Numbered from the stretch's first letter, positions 1-7,537 are shown. The stretch: DNA of 10,690 nucleotides from Gammaproteobacteria bacterium (GCA_011051475.1 DRLE01000074.1:1-10690); one strand, 5' to 3'. Notes: generated from the letters alone by a model not told the origin. Made by a program: numbers and translations.

Positions 1-1506
1 GGTCATCGCAAGGAGCTTATCGACAAGATCAATCAGGCGCTGTCTTCGCGTCTGGTGGAAATGGAAATCGAGGCGCAGATCGTGTCGCGCAAAAAGCACC
101 TGTACAGTGTGTATCGCAAGATGAAGGACAAGCACCTGCCGTTTCGCAAGATCCTTGACGTTTACGCATTGCGCGTACTGGTCGATTCGGTGGATGACTG
201 CTATCGTGTGCTCGGCATCGTACACAACCTGTTCAAACCCATTCCCGGGCGCTTCAAGGACTATATCGCCATCCCCAAGAGCAATGGTTATCAGTCGTTG
301 CACACCGCGCTTTACGGGCCGCACGGCATTCCCATGGAGGTGCAGATACGCACCCAGGAAATGGACAAGTTTGCCGAAAGCGGTATCGCCGCGCACTGGC
401 TGTACAAGGCGCCGGATGAAACCGGCGAGATCGCCGCCCACGCCCGCGCCCGCGACTGGCTCACCGGTATCCTGGAAATGCAGCAGAACGCCGGTGACTC
501 GCTGGAGTTTCTGGAAAACGTCAAGGTCGACCTGTTCCACGACGAGGTCTATGTCTACACGCCCGAGGGCGATATTATCAAGCTGCCGCGCAATGCCACG
601 CCGGTTGACTTTGCCTATGCCGTGCACACCGATATCGGCAATCACTGCGTTGCCGCCAAGCTCGATCACAGCTTCGCGCCGTTGAATACGCCGCTATACA
701 GCGGCCAGACCGTGGAAATCGTTACTTCGCCGGACTCACGCCCCAATGCCGCCTGGCTCAACTATGTGGTTACCGCCAAGGCGCGCAGCAATATCCGCAA
801 CTTCCTTAAGAACATGCAGGTCGATGAGGCCATGTCGCAGGGCCGGCGTCTGCTGGAACGCTGCCTGAAACCGCTGGGCATGCGTCTGGATGATGTCAGG
901 CAGGAGGATATCGACGCCCTGCTGCAGGAATACGGTTTCAGCAATATTGGCGAGTTGCTGGAAGATGTCGGCATGGGCAATCGCCCGCCCAGCCTGGTCG
1001 TGCGCCGCCTGGTGCCCGAGCGTATATCCGACGGTGATTCGGAAGAGACCCGTGAGATGAAGTCGCAGTCGGCGCTGGCCATCAGTGGCACCGAGGGTAT
1101 GGTGGTTTCCTACGGTCGCTGCTGTTATCCGATTCCCGGCGACCAGATCGTTGCCAAGCTGAGCAAGGGGCGCGGTATTGTCATACATCGTGAAGACTGT
1201 AAAAACCTGGAGGCGGCAAGAAAGCGTGCCGACAACTATATCGATGTGCAATGGGCCGAAGACGCCAGTGGCGAATTTACCTGCGAGATCAAGCTGGAAG
1301 TGGAAAACAAGCCCGGCCTGCTCGCGCGCACCGCCACGGTCATTTCCGACTGCAAGGCCGATATCGAAAACGTTTACATGGAAGATCGCGACGGTTTTTC
1401 CATCAACCTGCTGTATCTGATAAAAGTCACCGGCCGCGATCACCTCGCCACCATTATGCGCCGCCTGCGACGCATACCCGGTGTTATGCGTATTGCGCGA
1501 ATTTAA
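1..1506 (+). CDS. spoT: Bifunctional (p)ppGpp synthetase/hydrolase SpoT, 5'-truncated by the window edge
   Basis: RelA/SpoT-family enzyme that makes and degrades (p)ppGpp, the cytosolic stringent-response alarmone. The reading frame is open from base 1; 501 residues are visible, against about 700 in the full family protein. The N-terminal HD hydrolase domain therefore lies outside the window, and hydrolase activity cannot be judged here. Visible in order: the synthetase domain (about residues 19-140) with GRFKDYIAIPKSNGYQS near 83-99 and EVQIRT near 113-118; a TGS domain (about 175-240, VYVYTPEGDI then TPVDFAYAVHTDIG); a helical region; the conserved Cys segment RCCYPIPGD (373-381) with HREDC (396-400); and a C-terminal ACT domain (about 425-498). 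The synthetase has RFKD, the charge pattern of Rel/SpoT bifunctional enzymes, rather than the EFDD type of RelA, which supports SpoT. ridA and recG downstream are the usual gammaproteobacterial neighbours. No terminator follows; an inverted-repeat element starts 7 bp after the stop. Confidence 0.96.
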   Translation, partial: GHRKELIDKINQALSSRLVEMEIEAQIVSRKKHLYSVYRKMKDKHLPFRKILDVYALRVLVDSVDDCYRVLGIVHNLFKPIPGRFKDYIAIPKSNGYQSLHTALYGPHGIPMEVQIRTQEMDKFAESGIAAHWLYKAPDETGEIAAHARARDWLTGILEMQQNAGDSLEFLENVKVDLFHDEVYVYTPEGDIIKLPRNATPVDFAYAVHTDIGNHCVAAKLDHSFAPLNTPLYSGQTVEIVTSPDSRPNAAWLNYVVTAKARSNIRNFLKNMQVDEAMSQGRRLLERCLKPLGMRLDDVRQEDIDALLQEYGFSNIGELLEDVGMGNRPPSLVVRRLVPERISDGDSEETREMKSQSALAISGTEGMVVSYGRCCYPIPGDQIVAKLSKGRGIVIHREDCKNLEAARKRADNYIDVQWAEDASGEFTCEIKLEVENKPGLLARTATVISDCKADIENVYMEDRDGFSINLLYLIKVTGRDHLATIMRRLRRIPGVMRIARI

Positions 1507-1512
1507 AAACTT

Positions 1513-1741
1513 TTTTATCCGCAAATGAACGCAAATAAACGCAAATTCTTTTTTATCCACAGATGGCGCAGATAAACACAGGTAGCGTAGATTTTCGCTT
1601 TAAATATGTAGGGAACTTAACCGTACTATGTAGTTAGAATCTCTATTCATTGTGAGAACTTTTATATCTGTGTTTATCTGCGTCATCTGTAGAAAATAAA
1701 AGTTTTTATTAGCGTTTATTTGCGTTCATTTGCGGATAAAA
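1513..1741. repeat. Nested inverted-repeat element A, outer 30-bp arms, between spoT and ridA
   Basis: The left arm 1513-1542 (starts TTTTATCCGCAAATGAACGC) and right arm 1712-1741 are perfect reverse complements over 30 bp. Each arm contains a roughly 10-bp tandem unit (GCAAATGAAC, GCAAATAAAC, GCAAA). The arms enclose a second, related inverted pair (1559-1581 and 1668-1690) and an AT-rich core of about 86 bp with no ORF of note. The arms resemble those of element B (8938-9101), so this is a dispersed family, not a gene-specific terminator. There is no transposase and I could not identify a target-site duplication. If transcribed it would fold into a long interrupted hairpin. The right arm runs into the ridA leader and ends 32 bp before its ATG. 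Confidence 0.9.
1559..1690. repeat. Inner inverted pair of element A (23-bp arms, one mismatch)
   Basis: Left arm 1559-1581 (ACAGATGGCGCAGATAAACA then CAG) pairs with 1668-1690 at 22 of 23 positions. The left arm is preceded by TTTTATCC at 1551-1558, the same start as the outer arm. Aligned to the outer arm it differs mainly by A/G transitions and one missing base, so inner and outer arms appear to be diverged copies of one unit. This suggests that one copy was inserted into, or duplicated within, another. Confidence 0.85.
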
Positions 1742-1773
1742 TCAGTTTCTGTATTTCCAATACGAGAATAAAA

Positions 1774-2154
1774 ATGAGCAAAGAAATTATTTCCACCGAC
1801 AAGGCCCCGCAGGCTATCGGTACCTATTCACAGGCGGTCAAGGGCGATAACACGGTTTATCTTTCCGGGCAGATTCCGCTGGTTCCTGAAACCATGGAAA
1901 TGATCGAGGGTGATATCCGTGCCCAGATTGACCGTGTATTCCAGAATTTGCGTGCAGTGGCGCAGGCTGCCGGTGGTGACCTGTGCGATGTGGTCAAGCT
2001 CAATATCTTCCTCACCGACCTGGGTAACTTCCCGGTGGTAAACGAAGTTATGGCCGAATATTTCCAGCAACCCTACCCGGCGCGCGCCGCCATTGGCGTT
2101 GCCGCCCTGCCGAAGGATGCCGGCGTGGAAATGGACGCTATCCTGTCGCTATAG
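1774..2154 (+). CDS. ridA: RidA/YjgF family 2-iminobutanoate/2-iminopropanoate deaminase
   Basis: Small cytosolic enzyme (126 aa, family-typical) that hydrolyses reactive enamine/imine intermediates released by PLP enzymes such as threonine dehydratase, protecting other PLP enzymes from damage. The sequence shows the family hallmarks: APQAIGTYSQAV near residues 11-22, YLSGQIPLVP (29-38), the substrate-carboxylate-binding arginine in YPARAAIGVAALP (Arg104, corresponding to Arg105 of E. coli RidA) and Glu119 in GVEMDAI. The ATG at 1774 was chosen because the protein then starts MSKEIIST like E. coli RidA. An in-frame TTG at 1720 would add 18 residues encoded by the repeat arm and is not credible. 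The ribosome-binding site is weak (GAG about 10 bp upstream). recG follows closely, so the two may be co-transcribed; the repeat element upstream may separate ridA from spoT. Confidence 0.96.
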   Translation: MSKEIISTDKAPQAIGTYSQAVKGDNTVYLSGQIPLVPETMEMIEGDIRAQIDRVFQNLRAVAQAAGGDLCDVVKLNIFLTDLGNFPVVNEVMAEYFQQPYPARAAIGVAALPKDAGVEMDAILSL

Positions 2155-2214
2155 TCAGGCAGGTGCGGGCGATTCCGCGTGCAGAGCCATAACAGATCGC
2201 CGTTAGCAGAACAC

Positions 2215-4302
2215 ATGGACAAGTCAGAAACGGAAAGTTTTGAATACCAGAGCGTCACCACGCTCAAAGGCGTTGGTCCCGCGGTGGCGGAAAAACTTGA
2301 AAAACTGGAAATCTACACCCTGCAGGATATCCTGTTTCATCTGCCGCTGCGCTACGAGGACCGGACCCGTGTTGTTCCGCTGGGCTCGTTGCGTGCCGGC
2401 CAGCAGGTGCTGGTCGAAGGGGTAATTGAGCACAGCGAGATGAAGTACACCGGCAAGGGCCGGCGCAGTCTGCTCTGTCATCTGTCGGACAATACCGGCG
2501 CCATTACCCTGCGTTTTTTTCATTTCAATAAAACACAGCAGCAACACCTGAGCCGGGGTAACCGCCTGCGTTGCTTCGGTGAAACCCGCTTTGGCCTCAA
2601 CCGGCTGGAGATGGTGCATCCCGAGTACAAGGTGGTCAGGGCCGATATGGAAGTCGAGCAGAGCCTGACGCCGGTGTACCCGAAAACCGACGGTGTGCAC
2701 CAGAGCCTGCTGAAAAAACTGTCGGACCAGGTCTTGCAGAAAATGCAGCAGGACAGCCTGCCCGACTGGCTGCCGCCTGCTGTCATGGAAGAATATGATT
2801 TTCCCGTTCTTGCCAGCGCCCTGAGCAGCGTACATCGGCCGGCCGGTAACACGCGCCCCGAGCAGCTCGAAACCGCCAACAGCCGCGCCCAGCAGCGCCT
2901 GATTTTTGAAGAACTGCTGGCGCATCAGCTCAGCCTGCAGCTGAGCCGGCAGAAGATACGCCGGCAACGGGCCGTAGCGCTGCTGGTGGCAAAAAACTTT
3001 ATTCCGGGTTTCGAAAAAATGCTCGGCTTCAAACTGACACAGGCGCAGGAAAGGGTGATTGCCGAGATCTTTGCCGATCTGGGCCGCGAGCAGCCCATGT
3101 TAAGGCTGGTGCAGGGTGATGTCGGCTCCGGTAAAACCGCGGTGGCCGCGGCGGCGGCGCTGGCGGCTACAGCCAATGGCCGGCAGGTGGCCATTATGGC
3201 GCCCACCGAGATCCTGGCCGAGCAGCACCTGCTCAATTTCAGTCGCTGGTTCGGTTGCGAGAACTGCCTGTTGCTGACCGGCCGTGACAAGGGAAAGCAG
3301 CGCCAGCAGAAACTGGCGATGATTGCGCAGGGAGAGGTACCGGTAATTATCGGCACACATGCCCTGTTTCAGGACGAGGTGGTTTTCAGTGATCTGGCCC
3401 TGCTGGTGGTGGACGAGCAGCACCGCTTTGGCGTGCATCAGCGTCTGGCGCTGCGTGAGAAAGGCCGCAATGGCAACACCGTGCCGCACCAGCTGATTAT
3501 GACCGCTACTCCCATTCCCCGCAGTCTGGCCATGACCGCCTATGCCGATCTCGACTACTCGGTTATCGATGAGCTGCCCGCCGGGCGCAAGCCGGTGACC
3601 ACGGTGGTGGTTTCCGGCAGTCGCCGCGAGGAAGTGATTACACGTATAAAGAATGCCTGCGAAAAAGGCGAGCAGGCCTACTGGGTCTGCACCCTGGTGG
3701 AGGAGTCCGAGTTTCTGCAATGCCAGGCTGCCGAAGACACGGCTGAGAAGCTGGACCGTGAGCTGAAAAACCTGCGTGTAGCGCTGGTGCATGGTCGTAT
3801 GAAGCAGGAGGAAAAGCAGGCGGTGGTTGAACGTTTTAAAAACCGCGAGATTGATTTGCTGGTGGCGACCACGGTGATCGAGGTCGGTGTCGATGTACCC
3901 AATGCCTCGCTGATGGTGATCGAGAATGCGGAGCGCCTGGGCCTGGCGCAACTGCACCAGTTGCGCGGCAGGGTGGGGCGTGGTGGCAGGCAAAGCGCCT
4001 GCGTACTCATGTACCAGCCACCGCTGTCGGAAAACGGCAAACAGCGTCTGGCGATACTGCGTGAAACCGGCGACGGCTTCCGTATCGCGCAAAAAGACCT
4101 GGAGCTGCGCGGCCCCGGTGAAGTGCTGGGCACGAAACAGACCGGCCTGATGCAGATGCGTATAGCGGATATTGTGCGTGATGAGCACTGGTTCGAGGCG
4201 GTAAAACAGGCCGCGCAGTTTATCCTTGAGCAGCATCCTGAAACGGTCAGGCCGCTGGTACGGCGCTGGCTGGGCAAGGCTGACCGTTTTGTAAATGTGT
4301 GA
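2215..4302 (+). CDS. recG: ATP-dependent DNA helicase RecG
   Basis: Superfamily 2 helicase that remodels stalled replication forks and branched recombination intermediates. The N-terminal wedge/OB region starts with LKGVGPAVAEKL and HLPLRYEDRT. The helicase core shows Walker A QGDVGSGKT (residues 300-308, Lys307), the DEQH box (400-403) followed by RFGVHQR, motif III MTATPIPRSLAMT, and the C-terminal motifs TTVIEVGVDVPNA and QLHQLRGRVGRG. It closes with the RecG-type GEVLGTKQTG region. From ATG 2215 the protein is 695 aa, close to E. coli RecG (693 aa). An in-frame GTG at 2179 would add 12 residues and has AGGTG 13 bp upstream, so the start is uncertain; neither site has a strong Shine-Dalgarno sequence. 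It sits 60 bp after ridA. The frame is intact and all motifs look functional. Confidence 0.97.
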   Translation: MDKSETESFEYQSVTTLKGVGPAVAEKLEKLEIYTLQDILFHLPLRYEDRTRVVPLGSLRAGQQVLVEGVIEHSEMKYTGKGRRSLLCHLSDNTGAITLRFFHFNKTQQQHLSRGNRLRCFGETRFGLNRLEMVHPEYKVVRADMEVEQSLTPVYPKTDGVHQSLLKKLSDQVLQKMQQDSLPDWLPPAVMEEYDFPVLASALSSVHRPAGNTRPEQLETANSRAQQRLIFEELLAHQLSLQLSRQKIRRQRAVALLVAKNFIPGFEKMLGFKLTQAQERVIAEIFADLGREQPMLRLVQGDVGSGKTAVAAAAALAATANGRQVAIMAPTEILAEQHLLNFSRWFGCENCLLLTGRDKGKQRQQKLAMIAQGEVPVIIGTHALFQDEVVFSDLALLVVDEQHRFGVHQRLALREKGRNGNTVPHQLIMTATPIPRSLAMTAYADLDYSVIDELPAGRKPVTTVVVSGSRREEVITRIKNACEKGEQAYWVCTLVEESEFLQCQAAEDTAEKLDRELKNLRVALVHGRMKQEEKQAVVERFKNREIDLLVATTVIEVGVDVPNASLMVIENAERLGLAQLHQLRGRVGRGGRQSACVLMYQPPLSENGKQRLAILRETGDGFRIAQKDLELRGPGEVLGTKQTGLMQMRIADIVRDEHWFEAVKQAAQFILEQHPETVRPLVRRWLGKADRFVNV

Positions 4303-4381
4303 CTGCGTTTTCCGGGAACAAGATGCACGACAAAAAGACGCAACTGATATAGACTTTGTATGAAAATAAACAATAATAAAA

Positions 4382-5416
4382 ATGACCATCAAAAAACCAT
4401 CCTATTCAGAACTTGAAGAAAAGATCAGAGAGCAGGAAGAAAGGATCGAGGGGCTTCCCTCTCATAGTTGCCATGATTTTGAAGACCGCCAGTTTTTAAG
4501 GATTCTTCTGGACACGATTCCCAGTCCCATATTCTATAAGGACGGCAAGGGAATCTACCGTCACTGTAATGACGCCTTTGCCAGGCAGATACTGGGTATC
4601 GACAGGGAGCAGGTGGTCAATAAATCACTGTTTGACCTGCCTGAACAGATACCTGTCGGGCTGGCAAAGATTTATGCGGAAAAGGACCAGGAATTGCTGG
4701 ATAACCCGGGTACCCAGGCCTATAGAGGCGAAGTGAAATGCGCCGATGGCAATAACAGGATATTCCAGTTCTACAAGTCGACCATTATGAGCGAGTCGGG
4801 TGAAGTGGCCGGGCTGGTCGGCGTTATGCTGGATATTACCAGCATGGTCGAGAACAACAGCCAGCTGGAGAAAAAGAACAGCGAGCTTGAATCCCTGTCG
4901 TATATCGATGCCCTGACAGGTCTGTATAACCGCCGCAAGTTTGAAACGCTCTTTCCCGAGCAGCTTGCACAGCCCGTGCAGGCCGATCATATACTGAATG
5001 TGGCGATTGTCGATATCGATTATTTCAAGCTCTATAATGATTATTATGGCCATCCTGAAGGCGACAGGGCGCTAAAGCTTGTTGGTAATGTAATCAGCCA
5101 GACACTGAAGCGGCCGAATGATTATGCTTTCAGGGTGGGCGGCGAGGAGTTCTGCCTGCTTTTCCGTTCAAGAGATGAGCTGGGCGCAATGACGCTGGCC
5201 GATACCTTAAGATCACGAGTGCATGATCTGGGTATAGTGCATGACCACAGCGATGGCACTGGCGTTGTCACGATCTCAATCGGTCTGGTCAGTGTCAGGG
5301 ATGATGCCACAGACCGCTCCGGTCTTTATGAAGAAGCCGACAGGCTTCTGTATGCGGCCAAGAATGCCGGCAGAAACCGGGTGGAGCACCGGGTTATCGA
5401 GGCGGTATCCGTTTAG
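4382..5416 (+). CDS. PAS-GGDEF diguanylate cyclase
   Basis: Predicted cyclic-di-GMP synthase, 344 aa, with no signal peptide or membrane segment, so cytosolic. A short charged N-terminal helix (about residues 8-24) leads into a PAS domain (about 36-153, LDTIPSPIFYKDGKGIYRHC through GVMLDIT), a coiled-coil-like linker (about 156-172) and a GGDEF domain (173-335) starting DALTGLYNRRKFE. The active-site signature is GGEEF (253-257), a catalytically competent variant. RPND (244-247) lies exactly five residues before it and matches the RxxD inhibitory site for product feedback. DIDYFKLYND holds the metal-binding Asp. There is no EAL domain. The PAS ligand is not predictable from sequence. The gene lies 79 bp after recG with a poor ribosome-binding site and is followed by a small hairpin-T terminator. 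Its target process is unknown; the adjacent hybrid kinase may be a signalling partner, but that is inference from position only. Confidence 0.93.
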   Translation: MTIKKPSYSELEEKIREQEERIEGLPSHSCHDFEDRQFLRILLDTIPSPIFYKDGKGIYRHCNDAFARQILGIDREQVVNKSLFDLPEQIPVGLAKIYAEKDQELLDNPGTQAYRGEVKCADGNNRIFQFYKSTIMSESGEVAGLVGVMLDITSMVENNSQLEKKNSELESLSYIDALTGLYNRRKFETLFPEQLAQPVQADHILNVAIVDIDYFKLYNDYYGHPEGDRALKLVGNVISQTLKRPNDYAFRVGGEEFCLLFRSRDELGAMTLADTLRSRVHDLGIVHDHSDGTGVVTISIGLVSVRDDATDRSGLYEEADRLLYAAKNAGRNRVEHRVIEAVSV

Positions 5417-5424
5417 GGCTTGTT

Positions 5425-5501
5425 AACACTAAATCAACAGGCTCTGCCCTCGCGCCTTGATGGGCGCTTTTTGGTGTAACAGAGCCTGTTGATTAAGTGT
5501 T
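5425..5501. repeat. 22-bp imperfect inverted repeat enclosing a terminator
   Basis: Left arm 5425-5446 (AACACTAAATCAACAGGCTC then TG) and right arm 5480-5501 are reverse complements at 21 of 22 positions, with a 33-bp middle that holds its own small GC hairpin. This is larger than an intrinsic terminator needs. It could be a palindromic mobile unit or the end-to-end remains of an insertion sequence. It is unrelated in sequence to elements A and B. No second copy is in the window. Confidence 0.85.
5452..5472 (+). terminator. Probable intrinsic terminator of the GGDEF gene
   Basis: GCGCC (5452-5456) pairs with GGCGC (5463-5467) around a 6-nt loop and is followed at once by TTTTT (5468-5472) on the plus strand. 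It lies 35 bp after the GGDEF stop codon and inside the 5425-5501 inverted repeat, whose left arm would be transcribed first. The stem is short, so efficiency is uncertain. Confidence 0.55.
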
Positions 5502-5602
5502 GGGCGGCAATATCAGTGGCAAACACAGGCTGCGTCTCAATATCTGCTAGACTCATATCTACGAACATCCTGCAAGAGAGCATGTAGCAGTATCCGTGAG
5601 CG

Positions 5603-7537
5603 ATGACAGTATCCGGCCATAACCCAGTAATTTCAGAACAAGGCATTCATGCCGGTGTCGGTGATGGCCAGGACGCGCGCGTTCTGCAGACCCAGATTGT
5701 CCGCCTTATTACCGGTTCGGGCTTTGCCAATATTGCCGGCATTGCCATGGCCATTATCTGGGTCGGCCTGATCTGGAAAGACCTGCCGCATGAAGTGCTC
5801 AGCGTCTGGCTGGGCGTTATGGTCCTGTTGTTTCTCTATCGCCTGGCGGTGCATTACCTCAAGCTCTACTCCGATGACAGCCGCCTGCCGGTAGATAAAT
5901 ATATCGTCCGGCGCTGGTACCTGGTTTCGGTGTTTCTCACCGGCGCAGGCTGGGGTGTTACCTCCATTCTCATGTTTCCCTATAACGAGCTGCACCAGAT
6001 TGTACTCGCGTTTATTCTGGTTGGCGTTTCCGCCAGCGGGGTATCCTACTCGCCGGTCGCCTGGGTCTACTACGGCTATGTCGGCACGGTACTGCTGCCG
6101 CTGATGCTGCGCCTGTTCTATGTCGGCGGCGAGGTCTATTATGCGCTGTCAGCCATGACCGGTTTCTTCCTTGGTGTGATGATTATGGCCGTGCACCGCA
6201 TGTACAAGGCCTCCATTGCCGAGCTGGAGCTGTCCTATAAAAACGAGGCGTTGATCAGCGACCTGACCGAGGCCGGCAAAAATCTGGAGCAGCTGAATGC
6301 AAGCCTCAAGGGCGAAATCGAGCACAGCAAGCTGATCGAGGCCGAGCTGAAAAAGGCGCGTGACCGGGCGGAGAAAATGAGCCGGGCCAAGGGCGAGTTT
6401 CTGGCCAATATGAGCCATGAGATCCGCACGCCGATGAACGGCGTTATCGGCACCCTGCAGCTGCTGGAAGATACCGAGCTGAACACCGAGCAGAAAGATT
6501 TTGTCAAAACCGCACACAAGTCGGCCGAGGCACTGCTGGCCATTCTCAATGATATTCTCGACCTGTCGAAGATCGAGGCGGGCAAGCTGCAGTTTGAGAA
6601 CATTGCTTTTAACCTGCGCCAGATTATCAGCGATATCGTTACCCTGCATTCGCTGAAAGCCGAGCAGCAGGGTGTAAGCCTGCACCAGGATATCGATGAA
6701 AAATTGCCGGCATACATTATGGGCGATCCGACGCGCATGCGTCAGGTGATCGTCAACCTGGTGTCCAACGCGCTCAAGTTTACGCGTAAGGGCGAGGTCA
6801 GAATTTCCGTGCAGGTGCTGTCTGCGGACGATCGCATGGTGAAGCTGAAAATTGCGGTCAGCGACACCGGTATCGGTATTCCGCAGGAGGCCCAGCAGAA
6901 CCTGTTCAAGGCGTTTACCCAGGCCGACGGTTCAACCACGCGCAAGTATGGCGGTACCGGCCTTGGCCTGGCCATTGTCAGTCAGCTTGTCAATATGATG
7001 CATGGCAACCTCGGGGTGGACAGTGAGGAAGGCAGGGGCTCGACATTCTGGTTCAGTGCAGACTTTGCCATTGCCGAGCAGCAGGCAGATAAAGCAGACG
7101 AGAAAAGCGGTGATGAAAGCGAACTGACGCTGGATGCAAAAATTCTTCTGGTGGAAGATAACCCCATTAACCAGATGGTGGCCTCGAAAATGCTGGAAAA
7201 ATTCGGCCTCAAACCCGAGCTGGCCAATAACGGCATCGAGGCGCTGGAAAAACTCAAACAGCAGGCGTTCGATCTGGTGTTAATGGATTGCCAGATGCCG
7301 GAAATGGATGGTTTTGAGGCAACCCGCGAAATACGGCAGCGGGCAGTAATGGCTATTGGCGATAAGCCGCTTCCGGTAGTTGCCATGACTGCCAATGTCA
7401 TGTCCGGTGACCGCGAGCGTTGCCTGGAAGTGGGCATGGATGATTATATCGGCAAGCCGGTCAAGCGTGACAAGCTGGAGGCGGTGTTGCGGAAATGGAT
7501 TGGTCCCGGCTCTGCCTGGACAGTGAATAACGAATAG
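5603..7537 (+). CDS. Membrane hybrid sensor histidine kinase with C-terminal receiver domain
   Basis: Two-component sensor of 644 aa. The N-terminal region has about six hydrophobic segments (roughly residues 40-57, 64-83, 103-124, 130-149, 151-173, 181-197) with short loops and no sizeable periplasmic domain, so sensing is probably within the membrane. A coiled-coil linker (about 203-262) leads to a HisKA domain with the phospho-acceptor His272 in ANMSHEIRTPMNG. The HATPase_c domain follows, with an N box NLVSNALKFT (385-394), G1 DTGIGI (421-426), FKAFTQ (435-440) and G2 GGTGLGLAI (450-458). The receiver domain (about 513-633) has the acidic pair Glu518/Asp519, phospho-acceptor Asp562 in LMDCQMPEMDG, Thr596 and Lys618. 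All catalytic residues are present. There is no HAMP, PAS or Hpt domain, so a separate Hpt protein or response regulator is needed. An in-frame stop directly upstream makes ATG 5603 the earliest start, although AAGAGAG lies too far (22 bp) upstream to be an ideal ribosome-binding site. Confidence 0.93.
   Translation: MTVSGHNPVISEQGIHAGVGDGQDARVLQTQIVRLITGSGFANIAGIAMAIIWVGLIWKDLPHEVLSVWLGVMVLLFLYRLAVHYLKLYSDDSRLPVDKYIVRRWYLVSVFLTGAGWGVTSILMFPYNELHQIVLAFILVGVSASGVSYSPVAWVYYGYVGTVLLPLMLRLFYVGGEVYYALSAMTGFFLGVMIMAVHRMYKASIAELELSYKNEALISDLTEAGKNLEQLNASLKGEIEHSKLIEAELKKARDRAEKMSRAKGEFLANMSHEIRTPMNGVIGTLQLLEDTELNTEQKDFVKTAHKSAEALLAILNDILDLSKIEAGKLQFENIAFNLRQIISDIVTLHSLKAEQQGVSLHQDIDEKLPAYIMGDPTRMRQVIVNLVSNALKFTRKGEVRISVQVLSADDRMVKLKIAVSDTGIGIPQEAQQNLFKAFTQADGSTTRKYGGTGLGLAIVSQLVNMMHGNLGVDSEEGRGSTFWFSADFAIAEQQADKADEKSGDESELTLDAKILLVEDNPINQMVASKMLEKFGLKPELANNGIEALEKLKQQAFDLVLMDCQMPEMDGFEATREIRQRAVMAIGDKPLPVVAMTANVMSGDRERCLEVGMDDYIGKPVKRDKLEAVLRKWIGPGSAWTVNNE

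Noticed and set aside
736..1560. Long minus-strand open frame (274 codons) opposite spoT, and a similar 430-codon frame opposite recG
   Set aside because: They are antisense shadows of well-conserved genes, with compositionally odd proteins and no recognisable domains.
1553..1561. DnaA-box-like strings as evidence for a replication origin
   Set aside because: There are only a few boxes, tied to repeat arms, with no AT-rich unwinding region cluster and no dnaA, dnaN, gidA or parA genes; spoT-recG is not an origin neighbourhood.
1720..1773. Upstream TTG start that would extend RidA by 18 residues
   Set aside because: The extension is encoded by the repeat arm, has no family similarity, and ATG 1774 gives the standard RidA N-terminus.
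4303..4381. Promoter or terminator between recG and the GGDEF gene
   Set aside because: Only a poor TGCGT/ACGCA pairing and AT-rich sequence without convincing -35/-10 spacing are visible.
5425..5505. Possible integron attC site (right arm ends GTTGGGC, which fits the R' core site)
   Set aside because: The left arm lacks the complementary RYYYAAC core at the matching place, the arms are too perfectly paired for an attC, and there is no integrase or cassette array nearby.
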